In this document: positions 44,801 to 57,631 of the stretch, piece by piece
Layout: the number at the start of each line of letters is the position of its first letter
How positions within the stretch are numbered: the first letter of the stretch is position 1
Assembly: GCA_022702705.1 (NCBI GenBank)
Contig: CM040423.1
Coordinates: 42,791,575 to 42,855,574, forward strand
Direction: 5' to 3'
DNA: 64,000 nucleotides
Source: Papilionanthe hookeriana x Papilionanthe teres
Taxonomy: Eukaryota; Streptophyta; Magnoliopsida; Asparagales; Orchidaceae
Made by a program: the position numbers and the translations under genes
The notes under the pieces: generated by a model
What the model was told of the DNA's origin: nothing
What the model saw: the letters and a program-made list of their open reading frames with translations, nothing else
Database searches by the model: none

Positions 44801-46898
44801 CTTATCCACCTCCCAAACTATCCAATGGAAGGTGGCCAAGGGTAGCCTTCAATCCTCACCCTAATGAGAGCTCATCATGAACAGCTTGGGAAGACTCAAC
44901 CATGTTGACCTCATTTTTGGTGAGGTCTTTTTCTTTCCTCTTAGTGCTTAGGATCTAGTCATATGACTTCTCCTTGACTATCTTAGAAGACTAGAGATGG
45001 AACCCACCTTTTAGAAATTCAAACCAAATCTTAGTTCTCTTTGGAATCCTACATAGATGGTCATCAACCTCCAAATCACTTGGAAGGTTGGGACCAATGT
45101 GTGGGAAGACAAAGATGAATTCCTATAGGATGTTCAAGCCTTAGGACAACCCTGGGTGGCCTGGTCTTGGTGAGGTCTGGCTTGCACACACTACACTCCC
45201 ACACCCATCCTAAACCCTAAACCATCTTTACCCAATCTTGACTCCTAGTTCATTGGAGCACTCATGTGGATAAGTCCAAACCCCTAGCTCCTTAGCTAAG
45301 AGGGTTAGGAACAATCCATATGAGATGTTCAAAATGGACATTTCTTGGTCCATGGCTCACTCTAAGCTTTTCCACCCTCCCAACCATAATCAAATTCCAT
45401 TTTTCCAAAATCCCTGGTTTTGACATTGGGTCCTTAAACTTACCTAAATTTACCTAAATTGCCCCTACAACCACTAAACCCTCCAAAAAATTTCCCAAAA
45501 ATTACCCAAAATTCCCAAAATTCCTAAAAATCAGTTTAAAACAATTCCCACCTCTTAAATCCACCAAAATACCCTAATACCCTCCAAATAACCTCCAAAT
45601 ACCCTAAACACCCCTTTTAGCTCAAAATTCCAAAAATTCTCAAAAAATTCTAGAAAATCCTAAGTATTCCCAATTTCATTTTGTTCAACTACACCACAAG
45701 CCAATTTTACCAAAATAATCCAATTTTATTAAAATCCCCAATTTGACCCATTTTTAACCTAAATGGACCCAATGTCAAACCAAACCAACCCATTTAACCT
45801 CAATTTTGATCCATTTCAATTCTAAACTTTAATTCAACATCCTTAATACCAATCTAAACTAAATCCAAGTCCAAATTGATTCACATTTGAGTTCAATTTC
45901 ATTTGAAATCCAAAATCCCCAAATTTGCCTAATTAATCCAAAACCCCCAATTAACCTAATGTCAACCTTCCCCCCCCCTCCCCCCAAATTTCAATCCTTA
46001 ACCTTCCATGGCATTCTCATGAAACCCATGCAACATTCAATTATCCCAATTTGAGCCCAAATCCTAGTCTAAGTCCACTTGAAATCCAAAGTTAACCAAT
46101 TTTAACTTATGTTGAACACATGCCCTAAATCTACCAAATTGATTGGCCTAATCCTAAAATTTCCTCCCAATTGATGTTGGAAACTATTCAATACATTCCC
46201 CTAAATAATTTAAAACTTTCAATTGGGTCTAAACCTCACCTTAACCCAACTTGGACCCAAGTTGATCCAACCTTGCCCAAATTAACCAAAATTCAAAAAT
46301 CCACTAAATTGACCCTTCAATTGAACTCAAAACTCCATGTCTTCATGAAAGTTCTTCATGGCAATCATTTAAACATTGTTGCTCAAGATACTTGAACCGA
46401 AATCAAACCAAAACCCAAGTTAGCCCAACCTAAACCCAAATGAGCCAATTTGAACCTATGACCTAACCTAACCAATTTGAACCAAATGTGGTTAAACCAA
46501 CCTTTCCACAGCCACCATTTGAATCCTAGGAACTATCCTAGATCAACATAGCCCAAGCTAAGTGAGCCAAGGAACAAGGGTCCCACATTTTAAGGGATCT
46601 CTTCCCTTAAGTGGATAAATCCCCTTTTGCCTCATCCCAAATCCCCCCTTGCCTGGTTAATCGCCATTAAAGCCTGCCACCTGACTCTCCTGACCTGAGG
46701 CCAGCTCTCCTGTCCTTGCCGGCCGGCCTAGTCGCCGGAGGGGGGTCAAAACCGAGAGTCACCACCTACCTAAGCTCACCCAAACTTACCCAATTGGCCA
46801 CCTCAGCCAAATTAAATCTTGGAGCGTCTCTGCCCTCCACCTAAGCAGAAGAATTCACCCATCAATTGAACCCCAACCCAGCCATATGGCCCTAGCCA

Positions 46899-46904
46899 TA
46901 TAAG
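46899..46904 (+). promoter_or_regulatory. TATA-like box of LTR L4
   Basis: TATAAG lies just before 'CACCTCTTCTCGGCCATGAG'. The same leader word follows the L1 box, which supports the assignment more than the weak box itself. Confidence 0.45.
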
Positions 46905-49900
46905 CACCTCTTCTCGGCCATGAGAAGGTTGTTGAAACTTTTTTCATCAAAACCTCTCCCAATTGCTCCCAGAGTTCCTCCCAGCCAAGAGAAGCTCAGC
47001 TCCACTATTCTCCTGCCCTGAACCCCACTGGCTGAGCCCAATTTCTCAGTAAAAAATCAGGCCAGAAACAGGACATCTTCAGAACTCCACAGAAACTCAA
47101 TTAACTCTTCCCACACCTTCACCAGAGGTAGAGAAGAAGTTCCCCAGTGAAAGCCCCCTCACCAGGCCAGCTAGTTGCTCCAGAGGTGAAAACACCAAAT
47201 CGGGTTTCAGCTCTTTCATACCTAGGCATTTCACCAGAGCAAGAGACTCAATCCGTAGCCTCCTGGGACACCAACAAACGTGTCGAACACCTCTGATCGA
47301 AGCTTCACTTCTCAAAGCAAAGGTATTGAGCTCTCCTTCTTCCCAAGCTTCCATATATTCTCCATTTTGTTTTGCTTTATTTCAATGCATGTTATCCATA
47401 TGGATAGGCTCCCCTAGGCTAGACAAGCATTTAGGAAGAAACCGCACTCGATTTAGTTAAGTATCGAGCGAGATATTAGGGCTAGAAGGTGGACGGTCCT
47501 CGGGTTGGGTCAGTTGGGGACGATGACTAGTAGCCGTTGGATCGCGAGTGTAACGGATGGACGGTTGTGATCCCGCTGAACGGAGAGATGGAACGGAACC
47601 GTGGGCCACGTGGCTACCTAGTCAGATGGTAGCGCCGAATCAAACCCCACCGCGTGGAGCTTCGACCCATCGTATGTTGAGGTGGCGCCGCGTTATATAA
47701 GTAGGAAAATAGGGTTTTTCTGAATTATTTAAATACCCTGAACTTCAAAAATCTATATCTTTGTGTAGAAAAATCACAAAATTAAAAAAAAAATACCCTC
47801 TTGCTCAGTGAACAGAGGAGAGTAATGTGGAAAAGAAATCAAGTTATTTGGTTGAATATTTAATTTTTAATGATTTTAATACTCATCTGAGTATTTTAAT
47901 TCTCCACTCACACACACAATTCACCATAGCATGAGACCATAGGGCTTTTGTAGCCTCTAATCTTGGGAATGTTCACTGAATTTTCCAAGGTCAGAGGCTA
48001 TGACCATGACAAGTTATCTATTTTCCAAGTTTTTATGCCTGTTTTGGTATTTTAATTCCAGAAATTAGCATGTCTTTTGGAAAATTCCAAGAAAATTAGG
48101 GTAGCTTCCCTATGACCAGAGGAACTCAAGAAAATTATTTCATGAATTAAAACACTATAGATAACTTTGATTGTTCATATGACCCCAAATCAATTGTGAA
48201 TTAATTAGAGTAAATTAAAAATTAAAATAACTTAAAATCAATTCTTCACTGTCACATAGGATAATAGGAATTCCCATAAAAAGTTTAAAATTAATTAGAA
48301 ATGGTTTAACCCATTAAATGGACTTTCTAAGTAAAATGGCCAAATTTAAACTTAAAAAATTCATAAAATTCAAAATACATTTCAAAATCTCACCAAATTG
48401 ATTTTGGGGACTCTCTGATATCAGAGGAGTCTAAGAAAATTAAAATTGGATTTTTTCTAAAAAGCTTCATTTTAACCTAACTTTTAATATTTTAATAATT
48501 AAAAATTATAAAAATTACAAAATTATTAAAATTCATAAAAATGTCATATTCACTTAGGAATCAACCAAATATTTTTCTTAAGTCCCAAAATAAAGATATT
48601 GAATTTTAAAGACTTAAGGCAATTTTTAATATTAAAATTTTATTTTTCAACATTTTCACTAAATTAATTCTAAAAATTTAAATAAAAATCAGAAAAATAT
48701 AAAATTTATTTCTCTGATCTCCTTGGGATCAGAGAGATTTAAGAAAAATATAAAACCCATTTTCCACTCTAATTTTATTTTATAATTAATTAATACCTCA
48801 AAATTTAAAATAATTATAATAAATAAAGTAAAATTCAAAAAATCACCAAAATTGATCTAAGTGATCCTCTGGTCAATAGGAACCTCCCATAATTTTCCTA
48901 GGGACAGAAACTTCCTCTTGATCATGTTATGAAATTTTCATTGAAAATCCCTATTTTCATTAAAATAATTATATAAATTAAATTAAAAACAGAAAAATCA
49001 CATTTTCTCCTCTAATGTCTTAATTGACATGTGAGTAAGGTGACATAAAAATTTTAAGTTCATTTGAGCTTAATTTGATGAGTTATGAGATAAAAAAGCT
49101 TAAAAGGGCATAATGGTAATTAAGGAATTTTAACTTTAATTAAAATTTAGGCTAAACTAAAGGGAAAGGGTAAATCTTGGATCCTAACTTCATTTTGGAT
49201 GATTGAAACATAGGGAATTTAAGTGGTAGAAACTCATTAAACCACCTTAAACATTAAAGAAGAAACATTAATCAAATCACCTAAAATTTGGAAGATTAAT
49301 TAAAGCTTGAATGATTGAGATTAAGGGATGTAATATAAGAGAATTCTAACTCTTTGAATTGAGTCCCTTATTAATAATTTGATCAAACATCATTTAAATA
49401 TCAATTAATGGAACTCTAAAATGATGATTAAAATTAATATTTTTTTTTAAAAAAAGGAAAAGAACAATTTTTTTTGAAAATCTTATAATTAAACTAAAAA
49501 CATTAGAAGAAATTAATTTGAAATCATCTAAAACTTAAATTAAAATAAGTTCAAAATATTAAGGCTAAATTGGAATACTTTAAGACATTAAAACTAATCT
49601 GAAGTTATTCGAAACTTAAAATTAAAAATAAATTTAAAAGTATTAAAAAAATCAATCTAAAATGCTAAGATTATTTAAAATATCAAAACTTAACTGAATT
49701 AATCAACTTGAACACTATTCCAAACTTAAAATAATTTAAAAAATTTGAAAAAGATTAATCACAACTTTACAACTAAATCACTTTAAATCATTAATTCCAA
49801 CTTTAAATAAGAATGGTTAAGTTCCTTAATAAACTAATTTGCCCCTAAGGGCTTTCACCTTTATAACTCTTAAATGAAACATCAAATGAAATGTTACTTT

Positions 49901-51318
49901 ACTCATAGGATAATCAAACATCCTAATTCACTGAGCGAGGGTAACATAGGTGATTGATTCATCACCACAATGAAACTAACTGAACTTAAAATGATCCCTA
50001 GAATGTTTAAGAAGATGTTCAAAATTCAGTTCCAAGCACTTCTCTAACTCGATGGGATGTTTTAAAAAGAACAGTGAGACTTTATTGTTCTTTGATGAAG
50101 AAAATCATCCTTAACAAAACACAAGAACCTAGACGTCATATAAATTGACTAGCAATAGGATTAGGACTTTGGTAGACAACCAGAACCTTCCCTTAGCTTT
50201 ACCTAGGTACTTGTTGCAAATATATAAATGCCTTAACATGTGTTTTAAGTGCAGGTAAAAATGACGGGAGTGCCCACCAGGTATGCATTTAAGTTTATTG
50301 CAATTTACATCCAGCGATTTATTAAATGTCTTACTTTCCTGTACTTATAAATGCATGAAAATGATCGAACCCAACATGTTTAAACAACTCAAAATTTAAT
50401 CACCAACAAAAATAAAACTGCAATTACAACTAAAATTAAAATGTCTCATTGGATGATTGGGAATCCCTCGGATGATGTAACTCACGTGTTGCTAACTAGA
50501 TTTTCCACGGTCTAAATGAAAATGTGGAACTCATTCAGTTGAGTTTAGCAAATTCATTTGGACTAAGTGAATCCGATGAAAATAGCGGTGTCGGGATGAC
50601 GGAACCGTGGGATCTTAATCGGTTCTGCTTAATCAACATTAAGATTTGTTTTAATTAAAACATTAAGCCATCTCAATTTTCAACTTTTCTAAACTAAAAC
50701 ACTTCTCTCATCTCTTGATTGCCACTTTCTGAAACCAAACCTTTGCAACAACAAGGATCCTGGAGCACAGTGGGCAGCACAGCCATCTTCATCAGCAAAA
50801 CTTGAGTCTACTTCAGCAAAACCTTTCTTAGAATTAAATAACAAAGTCAGATTTCGAGGTATTTTTTTAGTGCAACATAAATCCTCAAATTTTCGTTATG
50901 CATTTACATAATCATGTTATATAAAATAAGCCCTAACTCGTCTTAGGACTCCGAGGTAGTCGTTTGGTACGATATAAACCCTCACAGCTTCGAGGCTATT
51001 TGTATGATCATATCATACAAATATAAGTCCTAATTAACTAAAATTGGCAGGATTTAAACATTAAATAATACTCTTAAATTGAAGCAAAATAATAGGATAG
51101 TAGGTAAGACACCAAAGTTCACTTCGGGTCCGTGACATCCCCTACTTCTCTTCCTTTGGAATTTTAAAATAAATTGTTACAAATTTGAGCTATTCCCTAT
51201 TGAAATTTTCAAAATCCAATTTGTTTGAAACCTTAAACTTTGAAATTCTTGAGAGCAAAACCACTTATCATTATCGAGAGTTTTCTTAAATGGCTCCTGT
51301 CATTTAAAATGTAATTAA

Positions 51319-51340
51319 CTATAGGGGCTTGCCCTTATAG
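51319..51340 (+). other. Conserved LTR hairpin, copy L4
   Basis: Identical to the L3 form: arm CTATAGGGGC, loop TT, arm GCCCTTATAG. It is 445 bp before the LTR end, the extra distance being explained by the (AT)n expansion. Confidence 0.65.
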
Positions 51341-51636
51341 GGAATTTTAAGAACACAGGTAATATAAACCCTGATTAATTCCTTTATATTAAGCAGGGGA
51401 ATTTGTCGGCTTATAAAATTGGTTCGCAGACCAAACGGATGTTACAAATCTTCTAGTTTATTTAATCGAGCCCCATCATCAAGCAATGTGTCTATTCTTC
51501 GAGATAGATACACGGTTTGTGGTGCGGTGCTCGTTTATATAAACTATTTGGGATGTGAGATCGGTTTGATTTCATATCTTAAAATTTTTAAATTTAAAAT
51601 TATTTTCAAAAAAATCAAATGCTACCTTTCAAATTA

Positions 51637-51753
<117 letters not shown>

Positions 51754-51802
51754 AAATTAAATTTAAAATCTAAAATTCACCGACAACTTCTGTAGGCGAC
51801 CC

Positions 51803-52667
51803 TTTTTTTCTAAAATACAACACATAACCTAAAAATATGCCAATAAACCATAGCAATCCTCAAGCCCTGATCTTATCTCCAGCCATCATAGGATTAAATG
51901 CTTTCTTCCCTAAGCAATTTAATTCTTAGCCATGGCCATTCCAAGCATATATATATAGGGCTAGCCCGAGAGCACCCAAGGGAAGAGACCAACCTATAGT
52001 ACTTAATCCCTGAGACACCCAAGACATTTTTCTCCAAACCCTAAGGAGTTGATTCCCCCTGGATTCAACTTCTGAAACCCACTGATCTGCCTTAATTTCA
52101 CCCCTAATTCCAAGACAAATTTTGAGTTTAGCATAAACCTCATAAAAACCCTAAATTAGTTCTTCTAAAATCTTCCCCAAGCTCTAAGAACATAATCTCA
52201 ATCAAAATTGATCTTCCTCACAGGCTCTAACTTAATTTTGAGTATTTACTTTTTAATTGTGAACCTTTTTTATCAAATTCCTACTCAGGCCCAATTGCAA
52301 CTAAAATTGAGTCAAGAGCAAGCTTCCTAAGCTCAAGGCGAAGCTTTGGAACCAATCTAATCGAAATTCCCTCCGTTGAGGCCAAGGTATGAGCTCAAAC
52401 CCTAATCTCAGCTCGGTTTTCAAACATTGTGAAGAGGGCCATTTCAAAATCCTTACATCACCATATAAATATTCTTGTTTTCTTCAGATGAAGCTTTAGG
52501 AACAATTTTCATAGAATTTCATCAAGAATCAAGTGAAATTTTAAGCTCGAATCACGAACGGCTCTCGGTTTTGTTTGCCTTTTGGGATGATGAACTGATG
52601 ACATCCATTTCTGTGTATCAGAAATGGATGACCCTGATTGAACCGAAACATGATTGTGTCCGTTGTC
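51803..52667. other. Element body or leader fragment between L4 and L5
   Basis: After about 40 bp shared with L1 the sequence becomes a leader-like stretch. It has a TATA-like run at 51947-51958, a non-coding leader and donor-like AAG|GTATGAGC at 52387, which is the same spacing as in L1, L3 and L4. This could be a piece of another forward family member lacking its 3' part. It ends against the primer-site side of reverse L5. No coding domain recognised. Confidence 0.4.
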
Positions 52668-52694
52668 AGTCGCCAAAGTTGTATGTCAGTCGCC

Positions 52695-52695
<1 letters not shown>
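52668..52695 (-). other. Doubled primer-binding-site-like motif of L5
   Basis: The plus strand carries AGTCGCCA twice, 20 bp apart (52668 and 52688), giving TGGCGACT on the minus strand just after the sense 3' end of L5. L6 shows a similar pair at 53729 and 53790. Confidence 0.45.
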
Positions 52696-52754
<59 letters not shown>

Positions 52755-53690
52755 GGAAAATATTATTTTTAAAATTTTAAAAATATGAAATCAAACTGAT
52801 CTCATATATGCAATAGTTTAAATAATCGAGTATTACACCACAAGCCATGTATCTATCCCGAAGAATGGATATATTGCTTGGCGGTGTGGCTTGATCAAAT
52901 AAACTAAAGAGTCCATGACATACGTTTGGTCTGCGAACCATTTATGTTGATCGACAACTTCTCCTATCTAATATGAAGCGACTAGGTAGGGTTTATATTA
53001 ATCTGGGGTCTTTAGGTTTCCTATAAGGGTAAGCCCCTATAGTTAATTACATCTTAGATAACCGAAGTCACCTAAAAAAACTCTTGATACAGATCATGAA
53101 ATATTATTTTCATGACTTCCAAAAGGTAGGATCGTCAAGATAATGTGAAAATAGGAAATCCAATAAGTGAATGGCTCCAGTTTGGAATAATTATTATAGG
53201 AATCCAAAGGAAGAGAAAACTAGGGGAAAACACAGGTCCAAGATGAAACTTGGTGATTTCCCAAATTATTCTATTGTTTGGATTCGATTTGAGATAATTA
53301 TTTGACATTTCATCCTACAAATTTTATTTTTTAGGGCTTGCATTCATTTGATACCGATCATGTGAATAACCTAGAAGATAGGAGGATTTATGTCATATCC
53401 GATAACCTCAGAATCCTAAGACAAGTTAGAGCTTATATTGCATGAGGTGCAAAGGCCTAAAGAGATAAAGTGAGGGTTTATGTTGTACTAGACAAACTAT
53501 CTCGAAGTCCAATGGCTTGTTGTTTATTTCCAAGGAAGGAGTTCTGCTGTTGAAGATGGCGGTGTTGCCCACTCTGCATGCTTCAAGCTCCTCGTTACAG
53601 TAGGTTTAAATTTAGAAGTGTTAAATTGAAGGGATGAGAGAAATGTCATGTTTTAGAGATTTAAATTGAGGTGTCTTAATGTCTTTGGTG
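52696..53690 (-). mobile_element. Long LTR, fragment L5 (reverse, 3' third only)
   Basis: Reverse complement of about 50640-51780 in L4, in order: an (AT)n run (about 52697-52750), 'GTATCTATCCCGAAGAATGG', 'TTTGGTCTGCGAACCA', the hairpin at 53021-53042, and 'AAGATGGCGGTGTTGCCCAC'. It stops near 53690, where internal sequence of L6 starts. Confidence 0.65.
53021..53042 (-). other. Conserved LTR hairpin, copy L5
   Basis: Sense arms are CTATAGGGGC and ACCCTTATAG with loop TT. One loop-closing pair is lost (C against A), the rest intact. Confidence 0.6.
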
Positions 53691-53789
53691 GTATCTGGAG
53701 TTGTGGGATCCCGGATCGTCACCGGCCCGTCGCCACCAAGATTCTCTCGTGTTGATGTGATGTGTGAAATGTCAATATCATTATTTGAG

Positions 53790-53799
53790 GGAGTCGCCA
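53790..53799 (-). other. Primer-binding-site-like TGGCGACTCC of L6
   Basis: The plus strand reads GGAGTCGCCA, so the minus strand reads TGGCGACTCC, 3 bp after the inferred 3' end of L6. This is the fullest match in the window to the primer site I recall for Tat/Ogre-like Ty3-gypsy elements. A second TGGCGAC lies at 53729-53735. Confidence 0.5.
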
Positions 53800-54062
53800 C
53801 TCTGTTTATCTATCATATCGCCCTAGTCTTCAAGAGATCTTATTTCTTCGGATCATGTAAATGATCCTTGAATGTCAAGAAATTTGAAGAAAATAAGGAC
53901 TGATGAAATAGAAAACAGTAAAATAAGAAATTTTAGTGATGATCTTTACAAAAGGGGATTCTAGAATGCCTTATTCTAGAAATTTTTATAAGGAGAATCA
54001 CATGTAAAATTTTGATAACCAGAGATTTCTCGGTATGATACTCATCCTAAGTTCTTAAATAT

Positions 54063-54084
54063 CTATAGGAGCAAGCTCCTATAG
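54063..54084 (-). other. Conserved LTR hairpin, copy L6
   Basis: Perfect stem: arms CTATAGGAGC and GCTCCTATAG. Compared with L4, two positions on each arm are involved and pairing is kept, including a G-C to A-U swap. This copy is the best sign of selection on the fold. Confidence 0.65.
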
Positions 54085-54949
54085 TTAATTACATCTTAGA
54101 TAATTAAGATTATCTAAGAAAACTTCTGATTAATATTAACACTTGTTTTCTAAGAAATTTCATGAACAAGGAAAGAAAAGTCATTGTTCAATTCTAGGGG
54201 TAATATGTTTCTAAATGTTGCGTACCACCCTAAAGATTTGATTTTGTCAATATCATTTGTTATGTCAATTTTATTTTGTTGTTTGTCATTTTGTTGTCGT
54301 TTTATCTTGTAGTTTCTTTATTTATTTGGTGGTTATCCTAAAAGTTTAGGTTTTCTGACTATCCTAAAAGTTTATGTTTTGTTTTATTTTCTTGTCTTGA
54401 TTGTCATTTTATTTTTGTTTTTAATGTCATTTATATCATTTTTATTTTGTTTTGTTGTTTGTCCCGTCTTTAGAATGTTGCCCTGAAAAAGAGATTTAGC
54501 ACATCCTAATAACATGTAAAGTAAATCTAAATGGAACTTGTCTTCAACCTGCAAGAAAAAAAATATCAGAGTAATTCTTACAAAAGAAATAATGTCAATT
54601 TTATTTCTTAAATTTTTGATTTAGTTGATTAAGTTTTAAATTTTAGACAACCCGGTCAGGATGTCCACGGCTCCGTTTTCCCAGGGTCGTCAGATGCCTT
54701 GATTTACTTAGTCTGAAAGGTATTTAAAACAGGATCAGAAGACTCCTGTCAACAAGCAGGATTGCATCGTCCAATAAATCTTCGTAAATCAAGAAAGTTG
54801 GGGTTCAAGTTGCATTTGGTGATCTTTGTTCATTAAGGTTTCAATTAAGTCTTAATGTCTTTTCGGATTTTAGTTTGGAAAATTTTAGGTTGTTTACGAT
54901 TTATTAATCAATTAGAATTTTCCATGCGTTATTTTGATTGATTTTTATA

Positions 54950-57255
54950 TGTTGGATTTGATTTGTTTAATTAAGTATAATGTAATTTAGACCTAATGAA
55001 AGGAATCAAGTTTATTTAGATCTAATGTATGTAAGATCTAATTAGACTTGAGAATTTTATATTCAGTGTCATTTGAATCTAATGATTTCAAGTTAAATCT
55101 AATATGAATTAGATTTAGGAATTTAGATTCAAATGTATTTTGAATCTAAAGGTTTTGAATTATGTCTAATAGAAATTAGACTTGGAAATTTGGATTCAGT
55201 GTCGTTTGATTCTGATATTTTAAATTAAATCTAATATGAATTAGATTTAGGAATTTAGATTCAATGTTTATTGAATCTAAAGATTTTGAATTAAGTCTAA
55301 TGTAAATTAGACTTGGGAATTTAGATTCAGTGTCATTTGAATCTAAAGGTTTTTTTTAGTTAAATCTAATATGAATTAGATTTTGATATTTAGATTCAAT
55401 ATCTGTTAAATCTAAAAAGTTTTAAATTATTTGACTAAGTCTAAATGTAAATTAGACTTAATATTTAAGTCCTAAAGTTGGTAGGACCTCAAGAAATTTG
55501 ATTAAGTCTAATGTAAGTCAGACTTTAAGTCATGATGTCAGCTAGGCCTAAGGATTTGGTTGGGTTTGATTCAATTTAGATTGAATGTTGAGTTTAATTT
55601 CAATGTAGGTTGAACCTAAGGTTGATGTTTGACTTAAGTTTAATTTTGAGTTGATCTTAAGTTAAAATTTTGGTTTAGGTTCAATGTGGTTTGAACCTAA
55701 TTTAAGGGTTTTGACTTAAGTTCAACTTTTGGTTGATCTTAAGTTAAAGGTTTGGTTTAGGTTTAATGTGATTTGAAGTTAAATTTGAGTGATGTCCAAT
55801 ATAGGTTAAATCTGTTTAAGTTAGGATCAATTTAGGTTGAATGAAAGTTAAGTTTAAGTTAGGTCCTAAGTTGTTTGGATTGGACTCAAGTTAGGTTGAA
55901 CCTAATTTTGATTTGAGTTAGGTTCAATGTAGATTGAACCTAAGTTTAAGTTAGATTCAATGTAGATTGAATCTAAAAGATTTAAGTTTGACTTAGATTC
56001 AAGTTGGGTTGAACCTAAGTATAGGTTAAGGTTATGTTCAATGTATGTTGAAATACAAGTATAAGTTTGACTTAGGTTCAAATTGGGTTAAACCGAAGTA
56101 TAGGCTAAGATTAGGTTTAATGTATGCTGAACCTAAAAGATTTAAGTTTGACTTAGGTTCAAATTGGTTTGAACCTATGTATAGGTTAAAGTTAGTTTGA
56201 ATGTTTGTTGAACCTAAAATAATTAAGTTTGAGTTAGGTTCAAGTTGGGTTGAACCTAAGTATAGGTTATGGTTAGGTTCAACGTATGTTGAACCTAAAA
56301 GATTTAAGTTTGACTTAGGTTTAAGTTGGGTTCAACCTAAGTATAAGTTAAGGTTATGTTCAATATATGTTGAACCTAAAAGGATTAAGTTTGACTTAGG
56401 TTCAAGTTGGGTTGAACCTAAGTATAAATTAAGATTAGGTTCAATATATGTTGAACCTAAAAGGTTTAAGTTTGACTTAGGTTCAAGTTGGGTTGAACCT
56501 AAGTATAAGTTAAGGTTAATTAAATCTAATTTGGATAAGGTTTAACTGATTAATTAGACTTAATTGTGGTTAAGTCTAATTAGGTTAAGGTTAATTAAAC
56601 CTAATTTGGGTAAGTTTTAATTGATTAATTTGACTTAATTGTGGTTAAGTCTAATTAGGTTAAGGTTAATTAAACCTAATTTGTGTAAGGTTTAATTGAT
56701 TAATTAGACTTAATTAGGGTTAGGTCTAATTATGGTTTGATTTATCTTAAACTTAATGTAGTTAGGTTTTAAGGTGATTAATTAGGTCTAATGAGGAGTT
56801 AGACCTAATTAGGGTTTATGTTGTTAAACCTAATGTGATTAAGGCTTAACTTGATTTCTAATTGGTGTCATAGACATAAGTAGGGTTTATTAAGTTAAAC
56901 CTAATGTGATTAAGGCTTAACTTGATTTAATTAAGTCTAATTGGTGTCTTAGACCTAATTAGGGTTTATTAAGTTAATCCTAATGTGATTAAGACTTAAC
57001 TTGACTTAATTAAGTCTAATTGGTGTCTTAGACCTAATTAGGGTTTATTAAGTTAAATCTGATGTGATTAAGACTTAACTTGATTTAATTAAGTCTAATT
57101 GATGTCTTAGAGTTTATTAAGTTAAACCTAATGTAATTAAAGCTTAACTTGATTTAATTAAGTCTAATTAAAGAATTAGAACTAATTAGGGTTTATGGTA
57201 TTAAACCTAATTTGATTAAGATTAAATGGGTTTAATTAGGCCTAATTGGTGTCTT
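54950..57255. repeat. Compound tandem array in LTR L6
   Basis: Successive zones of related TTAGGTTTAA/CTAATTAG-type words. The first has a unit of about 132-135 bp at 55000-55440 (AATATGAATTAGATTT at 55101, 55233, 55368). An 81-bp unit follows at about 55900-56520, stop-free in one frame as a 27-residue repeat. A 79-bp unit lies at about 56800-57250 (AAGTCTAA at 56933, 57012, 57091). The last zone continues at 62823 beyond the inserted L7. Confidence 0.88.
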
Positions 57256-57609
57256 AGACCTGTCGGCTAATTTTTCCTTTTTTGATTTTGAAAATAAAAT
57301 TTTAAAATTTAAATTTAATGTAATATGTAAAGTATTTTGTTTTGATTTTGAAAACGGTGATATATTATTTTATTTTTGAAAATAACGAGACCATATAGAT
57401 CTCATATCAAATAGTTTAAATAGTTGAGCACGATACCACAAGTGACACATCATCCCAAAAGATGAGCGTACCACTTGTTAGTAGAGCTTAACTATCTAAA
57501 CTTAAAAGTTTATGACTCTATTTTGGTCCGCGTATTTTATAACTGATCAAATTCCCCTATCTAATACACAGATTAGACAGGGTTTAGATTAATCTGGGTT
57601 CCTAATTCC

Positions 57610-57631
57610 CTATAGAGGCAAGCCCCTATAG
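57610..57631 (-). other. Conserved LTR hairpin, copy L7
   Basis: Sense arms CTATAGGGGC and GCCTCTATAG, loop TT. All ten pairs form if one G-U is allowed. 349 bp from the LTR end. Confidence 0.65.

Larger units (their letters stand above)
53803..57260 (-). mobile_element. Long LTR, copy L6 (reverse), 3' part
   Basis: Reverse family member running from its primer-site side (53803) through hairpin 54063-54084 and the block at 54640-54800. That block is the reverse complement of 17090-17220 in L3, sharing 'GACGATGCA' and 'GTTGACAGGA'. A long tandem array (about 54950-57255) follows. The LTR is broken at 57260 by solo LTR L7 and resumes at 62823, continuing past the window end. Confidence 0.65.

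Noticed and set aside
56201..56545. 114-codon forward frame with a 27-residue repeat
   Set aside because: Same cause: an 81-bp tandem unit inside LTR L6.
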